Source: Bactericera cockerelli
Taxonomy: Eukaryota; Arthropoda; Insecta; Hemiptera; Triozidae
Reading direction: 5' to 3'
Length of the DNA stretch: 64,000 nucleotides
Assembly (NCBI GenBank): GCA_024516035.1
Contig: CM044963.1
Span: forward strand, 29,729,877 to 29,793,876
Positions within the stretch are counted from its first letter, which is position 1, and every line of letters begins with the position of its first letter. Positions 42,659 through 54,900 of this stretch are shown piece after piece. The notes below the pieces were generated by a model. That model saw only the letters and a program-made list of their open reading frames with translations. It was not told where the DNA came from and did no database searches. Made by a program: the position numbers and the translations under genes.

Positions 42659-45249
42659 CTGCAGGGAAGAAACAATAAATTTTTAACTTAGAGAGGAATT
42701 AATATAATTAAACACTTTATTAGATATAAAAAGACATATGTACCATACAAATAATTATTATACCAATGAAAAAATGGAAAATAATAAGCACAACAAAAAA
42801 GAAAAGAAAAATACAAAAAGTAGATATGAAAATCGACCCCCCCCCAAATTTAAATTTAAAGTTCTCTTTTTAATAACAATGAGGAAGAGGTTAAAAAATG
42901 TAGATTTGGGAAAAGGTAAAGTGAAAGAAGAATTAAGCATTACCGCATTAGAAAGGTTCTCCTAGGATCACCGAACCTAACCAACGTCCAGTGTGATGAA
43001 GACTTCGTGATGCTGGCATTCCGGACCAACCCCGGCTGGGTGAGGTTATTATTATGATATCATGCTTCATTAGAAGGACATACATTACAATATTTATAAA
43101 ATAAAATAAATAATAACGAAGAAAATAATAATGTCCTAACTAAGGGGCGGGGTTATTTGTTTTTTCTTTTCATTATTTATTTAAATTCACAATATTTCAT
43201 CAACAATATCGTACATCGTTGGTTGTTTTGAAGTATAATTTAGAAAAGTAAAGAACATTGTGGATTATTGTTGAGTGGAAGAGATTGCCATAGGCAATAA
43301 CCCCGCCCTTTAGTTAGGACATGTGTTACAGTATATTTTTTCATTCTTTTTCATTGTTAAAATATTTTTTGTATTGTACATATGTCCATTTATATGTAAA
43401 AGTGTTGAATAATAATAAGTGTGGTTGGGTGAAATTTTAATTTTTGTTTGTGAGTATCTTGCGAGTTGAAAGTGTCGTTAAGTAAAAAAAAAAAAAAAAA
43501 TACCTACACCATCACTTCTCTACTAGCCAGCCTCCGTGGCGTAACAGTTGTGACTACTGCCCGTCGTCCAGAGATCCCGAGTTCGATTCCCGGTTGGAGC
43601 AGACTTTTCGCACAGAAAATTCTGTTCCCTCCGAACATGTGAGGCTGGCAATTCCGGCCCTACCCAGACTGGGTGAGGTTAATGTGGGTAGCTCGTACGA
43701 TTCCCAGCGAATGGAGGGTAAAACCCCCGTCCTGTCTACCTCAAGTCAGGACGTTAAGACCAAATAGAATCAATGGACATGAAAGGAGCCTAGACATTGG
43801 ATCCGGGCGTCCATGTAATCCTCTCACCAGGTTAAGACTTGGATGGGTGACCATTCAAATTCTAATTCTCGTGACGCTGGCTTTTCCCGGCCCACTTAGG
43901 CTGGGTGAGGTCAATGTGAGTAGCAGGTTTGTGAGTTTCCTGCGAATGGAGGGTAAAACCCCGTCGTGATATGACCATGGCAGTTGAAAGTGACGTTAAA
44001 CCCCACTAAAAAAAAAAAAAAATCCTCTCACCACCGTGATTTAGGTATCAATACCTATCTCACGGACACGGAATTATTATTATTATTATTACTCCTCTAC
44101 TTTCCACCACTCACCCAGTAGCCGAAGGGAATCTCCGAGTTCTCGTCGTGTACGAAGGACCAGAGGGCCCAGAAGAAGTGAGACGCCATGGTGAAGTGCC
44201 TCACCTCCTCCAGCACCGTATCCACAGCTGTGGTCTCCTCACTCATGCGGGACAGGTAGGTCTGGATGAACTGTCTCTGCAACGAGAGACAAATCAAATA
44301 AGTTTATTTAGCCAGCGTCGATGGCATGTTGAATACACCGGTTCCCTTCAGAACACCGAAGTTAAGCGACATCCAGCGAGGTTAAGACTTGGATGGGTGA
44401 CCATTCAAATTCTAATTCTCGTGACGCTGGCTTTTCCCGGCCCCACTCAGGCTGGGTGAGGTCAATGTGAGTAGCAGGTTTGTGAGTTTCCTGCGAATGG
44501 AGGGTAAAACCCCCGTCGTGATATGACCATGGCAGTTGAAAGCGACGTTAAACCCCACTTTAAAAAAAAAAAATAAATAAGTTTACTGTGACCGTCCGCC
44601 TCCGTGGAGTCCGTGGCGTAACGGTTGTGACTACTGCCCGTCGTTCAGAGATCCCGAGTTCGATTCCCGGTTGGAGCAGACTTTTCGCACAGAAAATTCT
44701 GTTCCCTCAATTAGCTCGAAAACAGCTGTCCAGGTATATTCTGATATTCTCACTTTTCTGATTATACTGATATAATGATGTGAGGCTGGCATTCTTAGCC
44801 CTACCCAGGCTGGGTGAGGTTAATGTGGGTAGCTGGTACGATCCACGGCGTATGGAGGGTAAAACCGCCGTCCTGTCTACCTCAAGTCAGGAGGTTAAAA
44901 CCAAATAGAATCAATGGACATGAAAGGAGCCTGGGCATCAATAGAATCACCACCGTGATTTACAAAGCCTAAAAAACTTGGCTTCTTTTTCCAACGGTAG
45001 TTTTTTGGGGGATATCAATACTTTTTGTAAATGTCTATCGGAATAAATTTTAGGATTTATGGAACTTGGCTTCTTTTTCCAACGGCAGTTTTTTTGGGGG
45101 ATATCAATACTTTCTGGTGATGTACATGAATGAGTATCTAGCTCTGACGAGGATGTTTTTTTAAGGATATACCTAACATTACTTTAATGAGGATATACCT
45201 AACATTACTTTGGATTTCTAATATGAACCTGATAACAAATAATGAGGAT

Positions 45250-45281
<32 letters not shown>

Positions 45282-48200
45282 GAGGTTATCAATTCTGCCT
45301 TATCGGAATTTGACTCGGTTTTGTCTTACTACTGTGTGCAGTGCATCATCACTACTTACTCTCATAGTTTGCGACATCGCGCAGTCCCGTCTCACGGTGT
45401 AGTGGGGGAAGTGTTTGCTCGAGTAATCGTACATAGTCTCCACGAAGTGGTTGGCAATGTCGAAGGCCCGGTAGTTGTAGGAACAGTACTCGAAATCGAT
45501 GACCACCAGATCTATGTTGTTGTTGTTGTTGTTGTTGTTCTGGGACTCGCGGTAGAGAATGTTGCCCTCCTGCAGATCGTTGTGGCAGAACACCACGGGC
45601 GAGTTGATCTTGACCAGATGTTTCCTGGGAATATAGGATGGTGAAATATAGTTAGTTATCATGGGGGGAAAAATTATGTGGCACTGCAAAATAATAGCAT
45701 GTAGAAATTGTTTTGAAAATTCATTATGTAATTTTAGAAATATTGTTTAACTAACTTGCATCCCAACCTTTATTGTAAACTCTTATTGAGAATATAGGTA
45801 CAACTATATTTTTCTTCAAAAAAAAAAATTCTATTCTAGTTAGTTATCATAATTATAATATTGATAATACTCTTTGGTGGAAGGTAACCGCCAGGCGAGG
45901 TTAATGCTCAAAGCATTCCATGTTTGTCTTATTTTTTCTTTTTTCAAATTTTCGTGTGTTTTTTTTTTTTTAATCTAGGATAAGGAAGTATTTTTTGGCT
46001 GTCGTGAGAGCCACACGCATCTTTAAGAACGTGCGTATTACTTGGTTATTAAAAATGTATAGTTCTTTCAAAATGAATTAATTTTAATTTTGAGTTATAC
46101 CAGTGTGTAGAGAAAGTGTTTTTCTTGAAAACAATATTTTTTTAAAAAAAAAATCAGATGTAAAAAACTGCTAAAATATCTTACTAACAGTTGTAAATTT
46201 GTGAATTAATTTAAATATTTTTGTGTTCTGTGCCTCAAAGCTGCGTGAGTTACGTAAGTCATTCAACCTAGGTCAGTGACCTTGAACCTTACCTCATTCA
46301 TTCAGTGGTATCTGTATTATACATACACATGTAAATAATAGATAATTGTACATAATAGGTACATGGATTAGTTCTATCTGATAAAGATAAAATAACAGTG
46401 TGATTAGAAGAGAGCCTCTCTTCCAATACGCAGCGTTTCCTAAACTGGTTGAGGGACACTGTCCCTTACATGAAAGGGGTGACTCAAAATGAGCGGTAAG
46501 GATGAAGAGGAGATGAATCAACAGGATTACACACGAGATGCAGAGAACGGTAAGGAAAAAAAACATGCATGAAGGAGATTCCGATGGGAAAAATGAAAAT
46601 GAAAGTTTACAATCTATTGAGGATTTAACAGAAGCAAAAAATGTATTAGGTAATAAGGAATATGAAAAGGGAGTACCATTTTTCAGCCGCAGCAATCTTA
46701 CTCCTAGGAGTCCGGTAGACACAGCGGAGACTCCCGCAGGGGTACTCGACCTCAGTGCCGTAGCAAAAAATGAAACTCCTAAAAGAACTAACTTGGCAAA
46801 AAAAAGGAGATTAACATGTTCACCGGAGTGGGACACTTGTATGGATGAATATCGGAAAACAGTAGAAAAGATCTGTAGGAAGTCCGACATGCTAAATAGA
46901 CTAACAAGGGAAAACAAAAATACGAAAAAGGAAATAAAGGATGTAATTAAGTCACTATCAGATATTGTGAAAGATGTAAGGAAAATAGAACAAAATTGGG
47001 TACAAAAGTATAATGAAGAACTATTCCCTTCTCTAGATTCTTCTCTTGAATACATGGAAGAGGATGAAACAACAGAAGGGAACAACGAGGAAGATGTAGT
47101 GTCAACTACTAAACCAGTTTATTGCAATAAGTGCAATATTATGATAAATAAAGAAAAACATGACTTAGATAATATTCATACAATGATAAAACAATTGGGA
47201 TGCCAACCGGCAGAGGAAGAACTATACGAACTGTTGACCATAGACTGGCCTGATCCAGCCTTCTGCAATACAGAGAAAAAAGAAGGAAAAATAACAAAAC
47301 AACCACCGGAAAAGACTAAAGTTATATTGGTGGAAAAAGAAGAAGCAATTAGATTAATGAATAAAGAAGTAAACTGGATAGAAGAGTTAGTAGAACAAAA
47401 AGGAATTTTGAGAACCGCCAGTGAACGTTTAAACAAACCAATTTTCTGTGAGAAAAAGAATAGCTTTAAGGTGCTAGGCGAAAATAATAACATAGAAAGT
47501 CCACATAAAAAAGTATTTTTGATGGCGATCGAGAATAAATTGGATAGAAAAAATTTACTGGATTTGTACAATGCAATTAAGATAATAGGGGAAAATATTG
47601 CCATGGAAAATGAACTAAATGTAACTATAGCAGGAGTTTTTGATGAATCTGTTGCAAGAAAGATGCTAGAACTAGTATTTATAACACAAAAAATAAAATC
47701 CACACTCATTATTCCGAGTGTAGGGAAAAAACACGTAGATAAGAATACAGAAGCAATCATCATCAGGACTGGAGAGAATACCTATGCAGACATGGCTAGA
47801 AAAATTAAGGATGGGATCAAGCCCGAGACTTTGGGGTTAAACATAAAATCATTTAAAGAAACAAAAGATGGAGATGTTCTTATTGTAACAAAAATAGGGG
47901 AAGCTGGAACTTTAAGAACAGAAATTGAAAAAAAATTGAAGACGCCCAAATAGAGAATAAATTTGGCATGGAACAGGTGAATATTCTGGACTTAGATCCT
48001 TCATGTACAAAAGAAGAGATTACGGATGTAATCAGTAACACAATAGAAATTCCTAAAGAATTTATTAATGTCAAAAACCTTAGGTCAAATAGACGGGGAT
48101 GCTCGATTGCTACAGTAGCGCTTCCAGCAATGGATGCTGATAAACTAGCGAAAGTAGGCATGATTAAAGTTGGATGGATCTGGTGTCGAATTAAAACCAA

Positions 48201-51200
48201 GGTCACCATAACCAGATGCACCAACTGTCTTGAAGTTGGCCACTCGACTATTTATTGCAAGAGACCTCGCGACCATAACAGGAAATGCTTCAACTGCTCG
48301 CAACCCGGACATATGGCTATAGAATGCACTAGTGAAAAATACTGTACTAAATGTCGCATATCAGGACATAGAAACGATACCTTTTCTTGCCCTTTCTATA
48401 GAGAATTGGTACATCAATAAAAACACCATCATGACATCACAACCTATAAAAGTAACACAAATAAATATGAACAGATGTCATATGGCACATGATCTTCTAA
48501 AGAAAAGAGTCGAAGAAAACAAAACAGATGTGGTTATAATTAGTGAACCTAACTATAATAGAATAGGAGAGAACTGGTATGTGGACAGTAAGAAAGATGC
48601 TGCAATTTGGGTAGTTAATAAACAAATTACAATCTCAGATCAAGCTAAAGGGGAAGGAGTTGTCATGGTTCGTGTTGGGAGTGTACTTATATTTTCTATC
48701 TATGCTAGCCCCAACTCACACACTTTGACCAATATTTTAGACCAAACGAGTGCCATGAAGTCTTCAAGACCAGGAATTCCCTCTGTAATAGGTGGTGACT
48801 TCAATGCCAAATCCCCAGCATGGGGATCAACGAGACTAAATAATAGAGGCATAGAAATGACAGAGTGGATAGGATCCGAAAACTTAGTATTGCTTAATGA
48901 TGGGATCCTTCCAACTTTTGTCAGAGGACAACAGCAAGCCTGGCTAGACCTCACAATCGTGTCAGAGGGATTGGTAGTATACACTGAGGATTGGAAAGTC
49001 ATTGAAACAGAGAGCGGATCTGATCATCAATATATCGATTTTAAAATTAGTAAGGGAGCTCTGGGAGATAATCGGAAATATTGGAACGAAACAAAAAAGT
49101 CCAGATGGAATACAAAAAATATAAATGTTGAGGCTGTTGAAGAAGGATTCATTCAAAGGTGGAATAACCGGACGTCAGATTCAGTTGAAGAATTCATCAC
49201 CTCAGTTGTTAGTGGTTGTAAAAAAGGAATGGTGAAGACAAAACAAGCAAAGAAAAGACCAGTACACTGGTGGAATGAACAAATTAGCAATGCCAGAAAA
49301 AATACGATTAAAGCTAGGAGAAAATTAACGAGATTTAGAGGAAGAAACCGAGACATACAATTAGATGATACAACTTTGATGAATGAGTATAAAATAACAA
49401 AAAAGCTACTACAATCAGAAATTAAGAAATCCAAAAAAATGGAGTGGAAAAAGCTGTGTGAAGAGGTCCAGCAGGATGTATGGGGAAGAGGATTCAGGCT
49501 GGTCATGAAAAGACTGCAGAAACCTGAGGCAGTTGCCCCGGAACTGATGGAGCGAGCCATACAAGCTCTATTTCCAGACCATGGAGAGACGGAATGGGCG
49601 AGTGAGAATGGGGAGGAGATAGAGACAGGAGAGGAATTTACTGTAGAGGAAATAATGGCGGTGGTGTTAGCTACAAAAACAGGAAAATCGCCGGGACCTG
49701 ATCTAATACCTCCAGAGATTGTGAAAATAATATGTTTTAAATTTCCAGATGTAGTACTTAACATAATGAATGCTGCACTTAAAAATTCACAGTTTCCAAA
49801 GCAGTGGAAAATTGCAGAGGTTGTCTTGATCCCTAAGAGTGGCAAAGATAATACCAACCCAAACTCATACCGACCGATCTGCCTCATAAACACCTTTGGG
49901 AAACTGCTAGAAGGACTTGTAACAAAACGACTGACAGAACATCTGGAACAAAACAACAAACTATCGATCAGACAGTTTGGTTTTAGAAACGGTAGGACAA
50001 CCTGTCAAGCAATAGAGGCTGTACAAAAATTGGCAGAAGAAGAATTGAGAAAACCCAGCAGATCGAGGAAATTTTGTATCATGGTGGCGTGCGATGTGGC
50101 TAACGCGTTCAATTCCGCGCCTTGGCAGGCCATTCTAACAGCTATGAAGGAGAAATTTGTTCCACAATACCTAATAAAGCTTTTGGAAAACTATTTGACA
50201 GACCGGAAGCTGGTAACAGCTGACGGGAAGGAATATAGCATGACAGCGGGCGTCTGTCAAGGATCCAAAATTGGGCCGACCCTCTGGAATTGTCTGTATG
50301 ATGGTGTCCTGAACTTACAAGTAAAGGAAGATGTAACACTGGTAGCATTCGCCGATGATCTGGCAGTTATAGTGAAGGCAAGAACAGAAGAGGAAATAGA
50401 ACACAAAACAAATGACACTCTAGAAAAGATACGAGGATGGATGACAGCCAACAAATTGACATTAGCACCGCACAAAACGGAATTTATCAACCTAAGCGGC
50501 AGAAAAAGAACCAGACCTCTCCAGATAAAAATACAAGAATCAATTGTAAAAGAAAGTCAGAAACTTCGATATCTCGGAGTTTATCTGGACCGATCTCTTA
50601 CCTTCGGAAAACACATAGAGGAGGTTACGGAAAAAGCTCTGAGTACAGTTATGGCATTGGGGCGAATTTTACCAAGAGTGGGCGGAGCAAGTGAAGACAA
50701 AAGAAGATTATACGAATACGTATGCCAATCAAAAGTGTTGTACGCCGCCTCCAACTGGATCTCAGTACTTAAGTACAATAAATTTAGAAAAAAAATATTG
50801 AGCACACAGAGACAAATGGCTATGAGAATTTCCCGGTGCTACAGGACAGTTGGAACGATGTCAATTTTTGTTCTGGCTAGATCGATTCCATGGGATCTAT
50901 TGTCAGAAGAAAGAGTTAGAACTATTGGAGGAGATGATGAAAAAAAAAGCAGAAGAACGTAGGGAAACAATGGCAAGACTACAACTAAGATGGGAAATAG
51001 AAACAACAGGACAGTGGACAAAAAAATTAATTCCATACATAGAACCATGGTTCTACAGAACTCATGGAGAGATAGATTATTACATGGCTCAGGCAATGTC
51101 GGGACATGGATGCTTTATGTATTATTTACACAGATTTCACATTACAAATTCGAATTTATGTATATACTGTAGTAACAATATCGATACCTCATACCATACT

Positions 51201-51448
51201 TTATTTGAGTGTATAAGATGGGAAAGCAAAAGAAGTGATTTAAATATTCAATTAAAAATTACACTGACGGCAGAAAATATAGTTGGAATCATGCTGGAAA
51301 GTCGAAACAATTGGGATTTAATCAAGAACTACATCTCTGGAATACTGAAGCAGAAGAATAAAGATATTGATAGATGGAAACAAGAGACAAGAATTCAAGA
51401 CCCGGACATAAGTAACGATGATCTCAATGACATACCATCTTAGTTATT

Positions 51449-51489
<41 letters not shown>

Positions 51490-51961
51490 TAGGTGATATT
51501 TTCACATATGTATAAGGTGGTGGTGATATGGAGGTGATGTGATGAGATAAGTAAGAGTAAGCGGAGGATGAGACAAAGTGTAACAAGAAAAACTGTATGA
51601 AAGATAGTACCTAAATGATTCATAAACCTAATTATAAAAAAAAAAATGTACATAGATAATAAAAAATAAACACTAACCACCTGTGAATGAGTCCTTTTAA
51701 AAATGTAGAAAGTAATTTAGGTAGGGAATTAGACATAAGTTTTCCCTGTGGAGGGAGGAGGGGGGAGGTGGCAGCACCCCCCTCCTCAACCTACAGCCCA
51801 TTTCCTAAAATTATTATGTACATTTGAGTCATTTGTATACTTTAATAACCATAGGAACAAGTAGATTTTAAATTTGTAAGACCATGCACATGTGGTTAAT
51901 ATATTAAGTATATAACTATGTACATTAGTATTACTGTATTAGAAAGAGAAAGAGAGAGAGT

Positions 51962-51997
<36 letters not shown>

Positions 51998-54900
51998 AGG
52001 AGAGAGAGAAAGAGAGAGAGAGGCAGAGAGAGAGAGAGAGAGAAGAAGAAAGAGAAAGAAAGAACAGATAAGGAAATAGAGAAAAGCAACAGGCCATGAA
52101 ATAGATAATGTATTGTATTGTATTGTATTGTATTGTATTGTATTGTATTGTATTGTATTGTATTGTATTGTATTGTATTGTATTGTATTGTATTGTATTG
52201 TATTGTATTGTATTGTATTGTATTGTATTGTATTGTATTGTATTGTATTGTATTGTATTGATGAAGGGGCCATATATTGTAATACTCTGTCTGAGGAAGG
52301 ATGCATCTAATAAAGAACTGCCCTGAAGTAATATCTTGTATGGTGCCGGGGCAGCCTCTTTCGTGTGTATGATGGATGATGAGGGGGGTTTTTAGTGGGT
52401 CGGTTTGCATCATCCTGAGAGGGTCCTCTACCCTTTCCGAGTGGTGTACATCATCCCCACACTGTCTATTGTCACTACGACAGTATTCGTCCTAATCTCA
52501 GCATTAACACTCACACTCCAATAAGAGTGGGAGTTTTAATGTTGGGAGTAAGAGAGGATTTTACCTCCCGGGCATCCCCACCCAAAAAAAAAAAAAAAAA
52601 GGATAAGGAAGTAATTATTTGGCAGGTGAAACCATCATTATCTCTCATTTCCTTTGATCCTAACTGCTTTACTTCTGATGTTAAATGGCAGATAATGCCT
52701 AAAACATTACAAATTACATGTATACCTAATTATACACTTTAGTGGAAGGTAACCACCATCGCCAGGCGAGGTTAATGCTTAGAAGAGCATTTTCTACCAC
52801 CTAACCCTCAGAGTCTTATTGTTATGTGGTCACAAACTCAAATTAATGAGGACAAATTCATGCATTGGCTGGGATTCGAACCAACGGGTCCCTCCCTACA
52901 CTACCTGGATCACATCAAAAAAAAACACATCAAATCAAATAAAGGTCTAGTTTAGTTTAGTTCAGTTTTAGGCTAGTATATAATTAGTCCATAAACTGAC
53001 GTTGTACACATTCGACCACGAATATTTTATTTTCAATAAAATGATTTATTATTATTAATGATACAAAAAATGTCACAGGCCATCCAAAGGGGCAATAGCT
53101 CGAGCATCAGAGGCACGCTTCCTCTCGGTAGTGAGCTCGAAGAAATATTTTACCTTTGAAATACACCTAAGTTTGATATGAAATATAACACAATTCTTTT
53201 TTATAATTATCATTATTATCTAATTTTTACCGACCTCGGTAGCTTGATCGATAAGGCGGCGGACTTGTAACCTGGAGGTCGGTGGTTCAAGTCCCGGTTT
53301 CAGCGTAGATTTAGTAAAGCGAGTTTGAGTAGTTGTGATATCACGAAGTGATTAACACAAATATATTATCTAATTTTTACTATTTCTCTTACTTGAGCCA
53401 ATCCGCCTCCTTGTTCAAATCGTGGGACATGATCTTCTTGACCAGACTCTTCTATCTTTTCATTAACCTCTTAGTACCTTCTACGTTATTGTTCCAAAGT
53501 AGGTTTTTCAAAAAAAATCAGATAAAGGTCTAATGTTTACTATATTTTATATCACAAAGACTTCGTTCAATGAATTTGTGAAGGAGAATGAGCCCGCAAT
53601 GCTGGCTGCATTCCCCTTCTGAATGGCCAGGCTTAGACGCTGGCATTTTTACTATTTCTCTTACTTAAGCCAATCCGCCTCCTTGTTCAAATCGTGGGAC
53701 ATGATCTTCTTGACCAGACTCTTCTGTCGCTTGTTAAACTCCTCCATGAGAGTGCCTCCTTCGCTAGAAGCATTGGGGGCGAGGGCGGTGGACCTGGGGA
53801 TTGAAAAAAAAAGAAGTTATTATTAAGATAAGTATCATAACTTTTGAAAATAAAATCTTAAGGAAAATATACGGTCCCACTCTAGAGGACGGAATCTGGA
53901 GAATCAAACATAATCGAGAAATAAGGACACTCTACAAAGAACCAGATGTGGTATCAGAAGTAAGGTATAATAGACTTTGGATGGGCAGGACATGAGAGAA
54001 ACAATTTTATTTTTATTTATTTAACAAATAAAATGAACTGCCAGTCTTTAACTGGTTGCTTGACACACAGCATACTCATCAAAAGATCTTGCCTTCATTT
54101 TTTTTCATTGATGTTTATTTATTTCTCAATTTGGTATGTACAATTGTACATATATATTTTTTATCCATGTATGTGGTGTTGTAGGATTCGGATTGAATTT
54201 TTTATGATGGTTTCACTGATTTCTTTTAATGGCTTTTTTTGCAAGTTAAAATGCTCGAATAAGCTGATGACAGTATTTCCAATGGCTCCTCTTGAACCGA
54301 ACCACAAACCTATGACTTTGTATTCTCGGGATGGAAACTTTTCATTATATTTCTCTTCTAGGAACGGAATGCATGCCTCGTATATTTCTTTTTTTTCTCT
54401 GTCTATTTTATCGCCCTGTTCTTTATCATTTGATTCAAATCTAACGGTGGGGTCCAGGATATATGCATTTTTACAGTTCTTTGGAAATGCTACAATATCA
54501 CAGAAGCGCCTGGAACCATGTGAGTCGACACAGGAGACTTCTTCAAAACACTCGACATTCTTTTCTTTCAACAGTTCTATCAGTTTTCTCTTGACAACAT
54601 GATGACGAGAAGTTACCATTTGTTCATTGTACGGACATGCACCCAGTACATGTGGTAGTGTTTCCTTCTCTCTGTTGCATCTGCGACAGAGGTTGGATGC
54701 ATTGCCCGTATTTTGAACTCCTGGAACTCCAGCCAGACTTGCATATCCGACGTTCATCTTGATTGCAGCTGTCCACTCGGATGAAGAGAGGGAGTTTTTG
54801 TCCATGATGAAATTATTGGACTGTGGAAATCCTTGAAAGTGAGTCACTTGACCTTGGTATTTTGCCGAACACCACTCCTGGAATGATCGTTGCCGAAGTT

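Larger units (their letters stand above)
45991..52600 (+). mobile_element. Full-length R1-like non-LTR retrotransposon
   Basis: The 6.6-kb element is bounded by GGATAAGGAAGTA at 45978-45990 and 52601-52613, a perfect 13-bp target duplication, and ends in a poly-A run. About 500 bp of 5' UTR precede ORF1 with three CCHC knuckles, then ORF2 with APE endonuclease and RT, then a 1.1-kb 3' UTR. The 3' UTR holds an internal A run (51454-51487), a GA tract and the TATTG microsatellite. ORF order, CCHC knuckles and the ORF2 start (QINMNRC ... ISEPNYN) point to the R1 clade typical of arthropods. It sits in the choline kinase intron between the catalytic and inter-lobe exons, opposite strand. Three frameshifts are the only visible coding damage. 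Confidence 0.88.

Noticed and set aside
46294..50490. Long minus-strand frames across the R1-like element
   Set aside because: Shadows of ORF1 and ORF2. They carry no domain and are hydrophobic read-throughs.
52108..52413. Open frames of 65-160 codons over the TATTG tract
   Set aside because: A pure pentanucleotide repeat without stops opens several frames at once. The residues are only the repeat read through.
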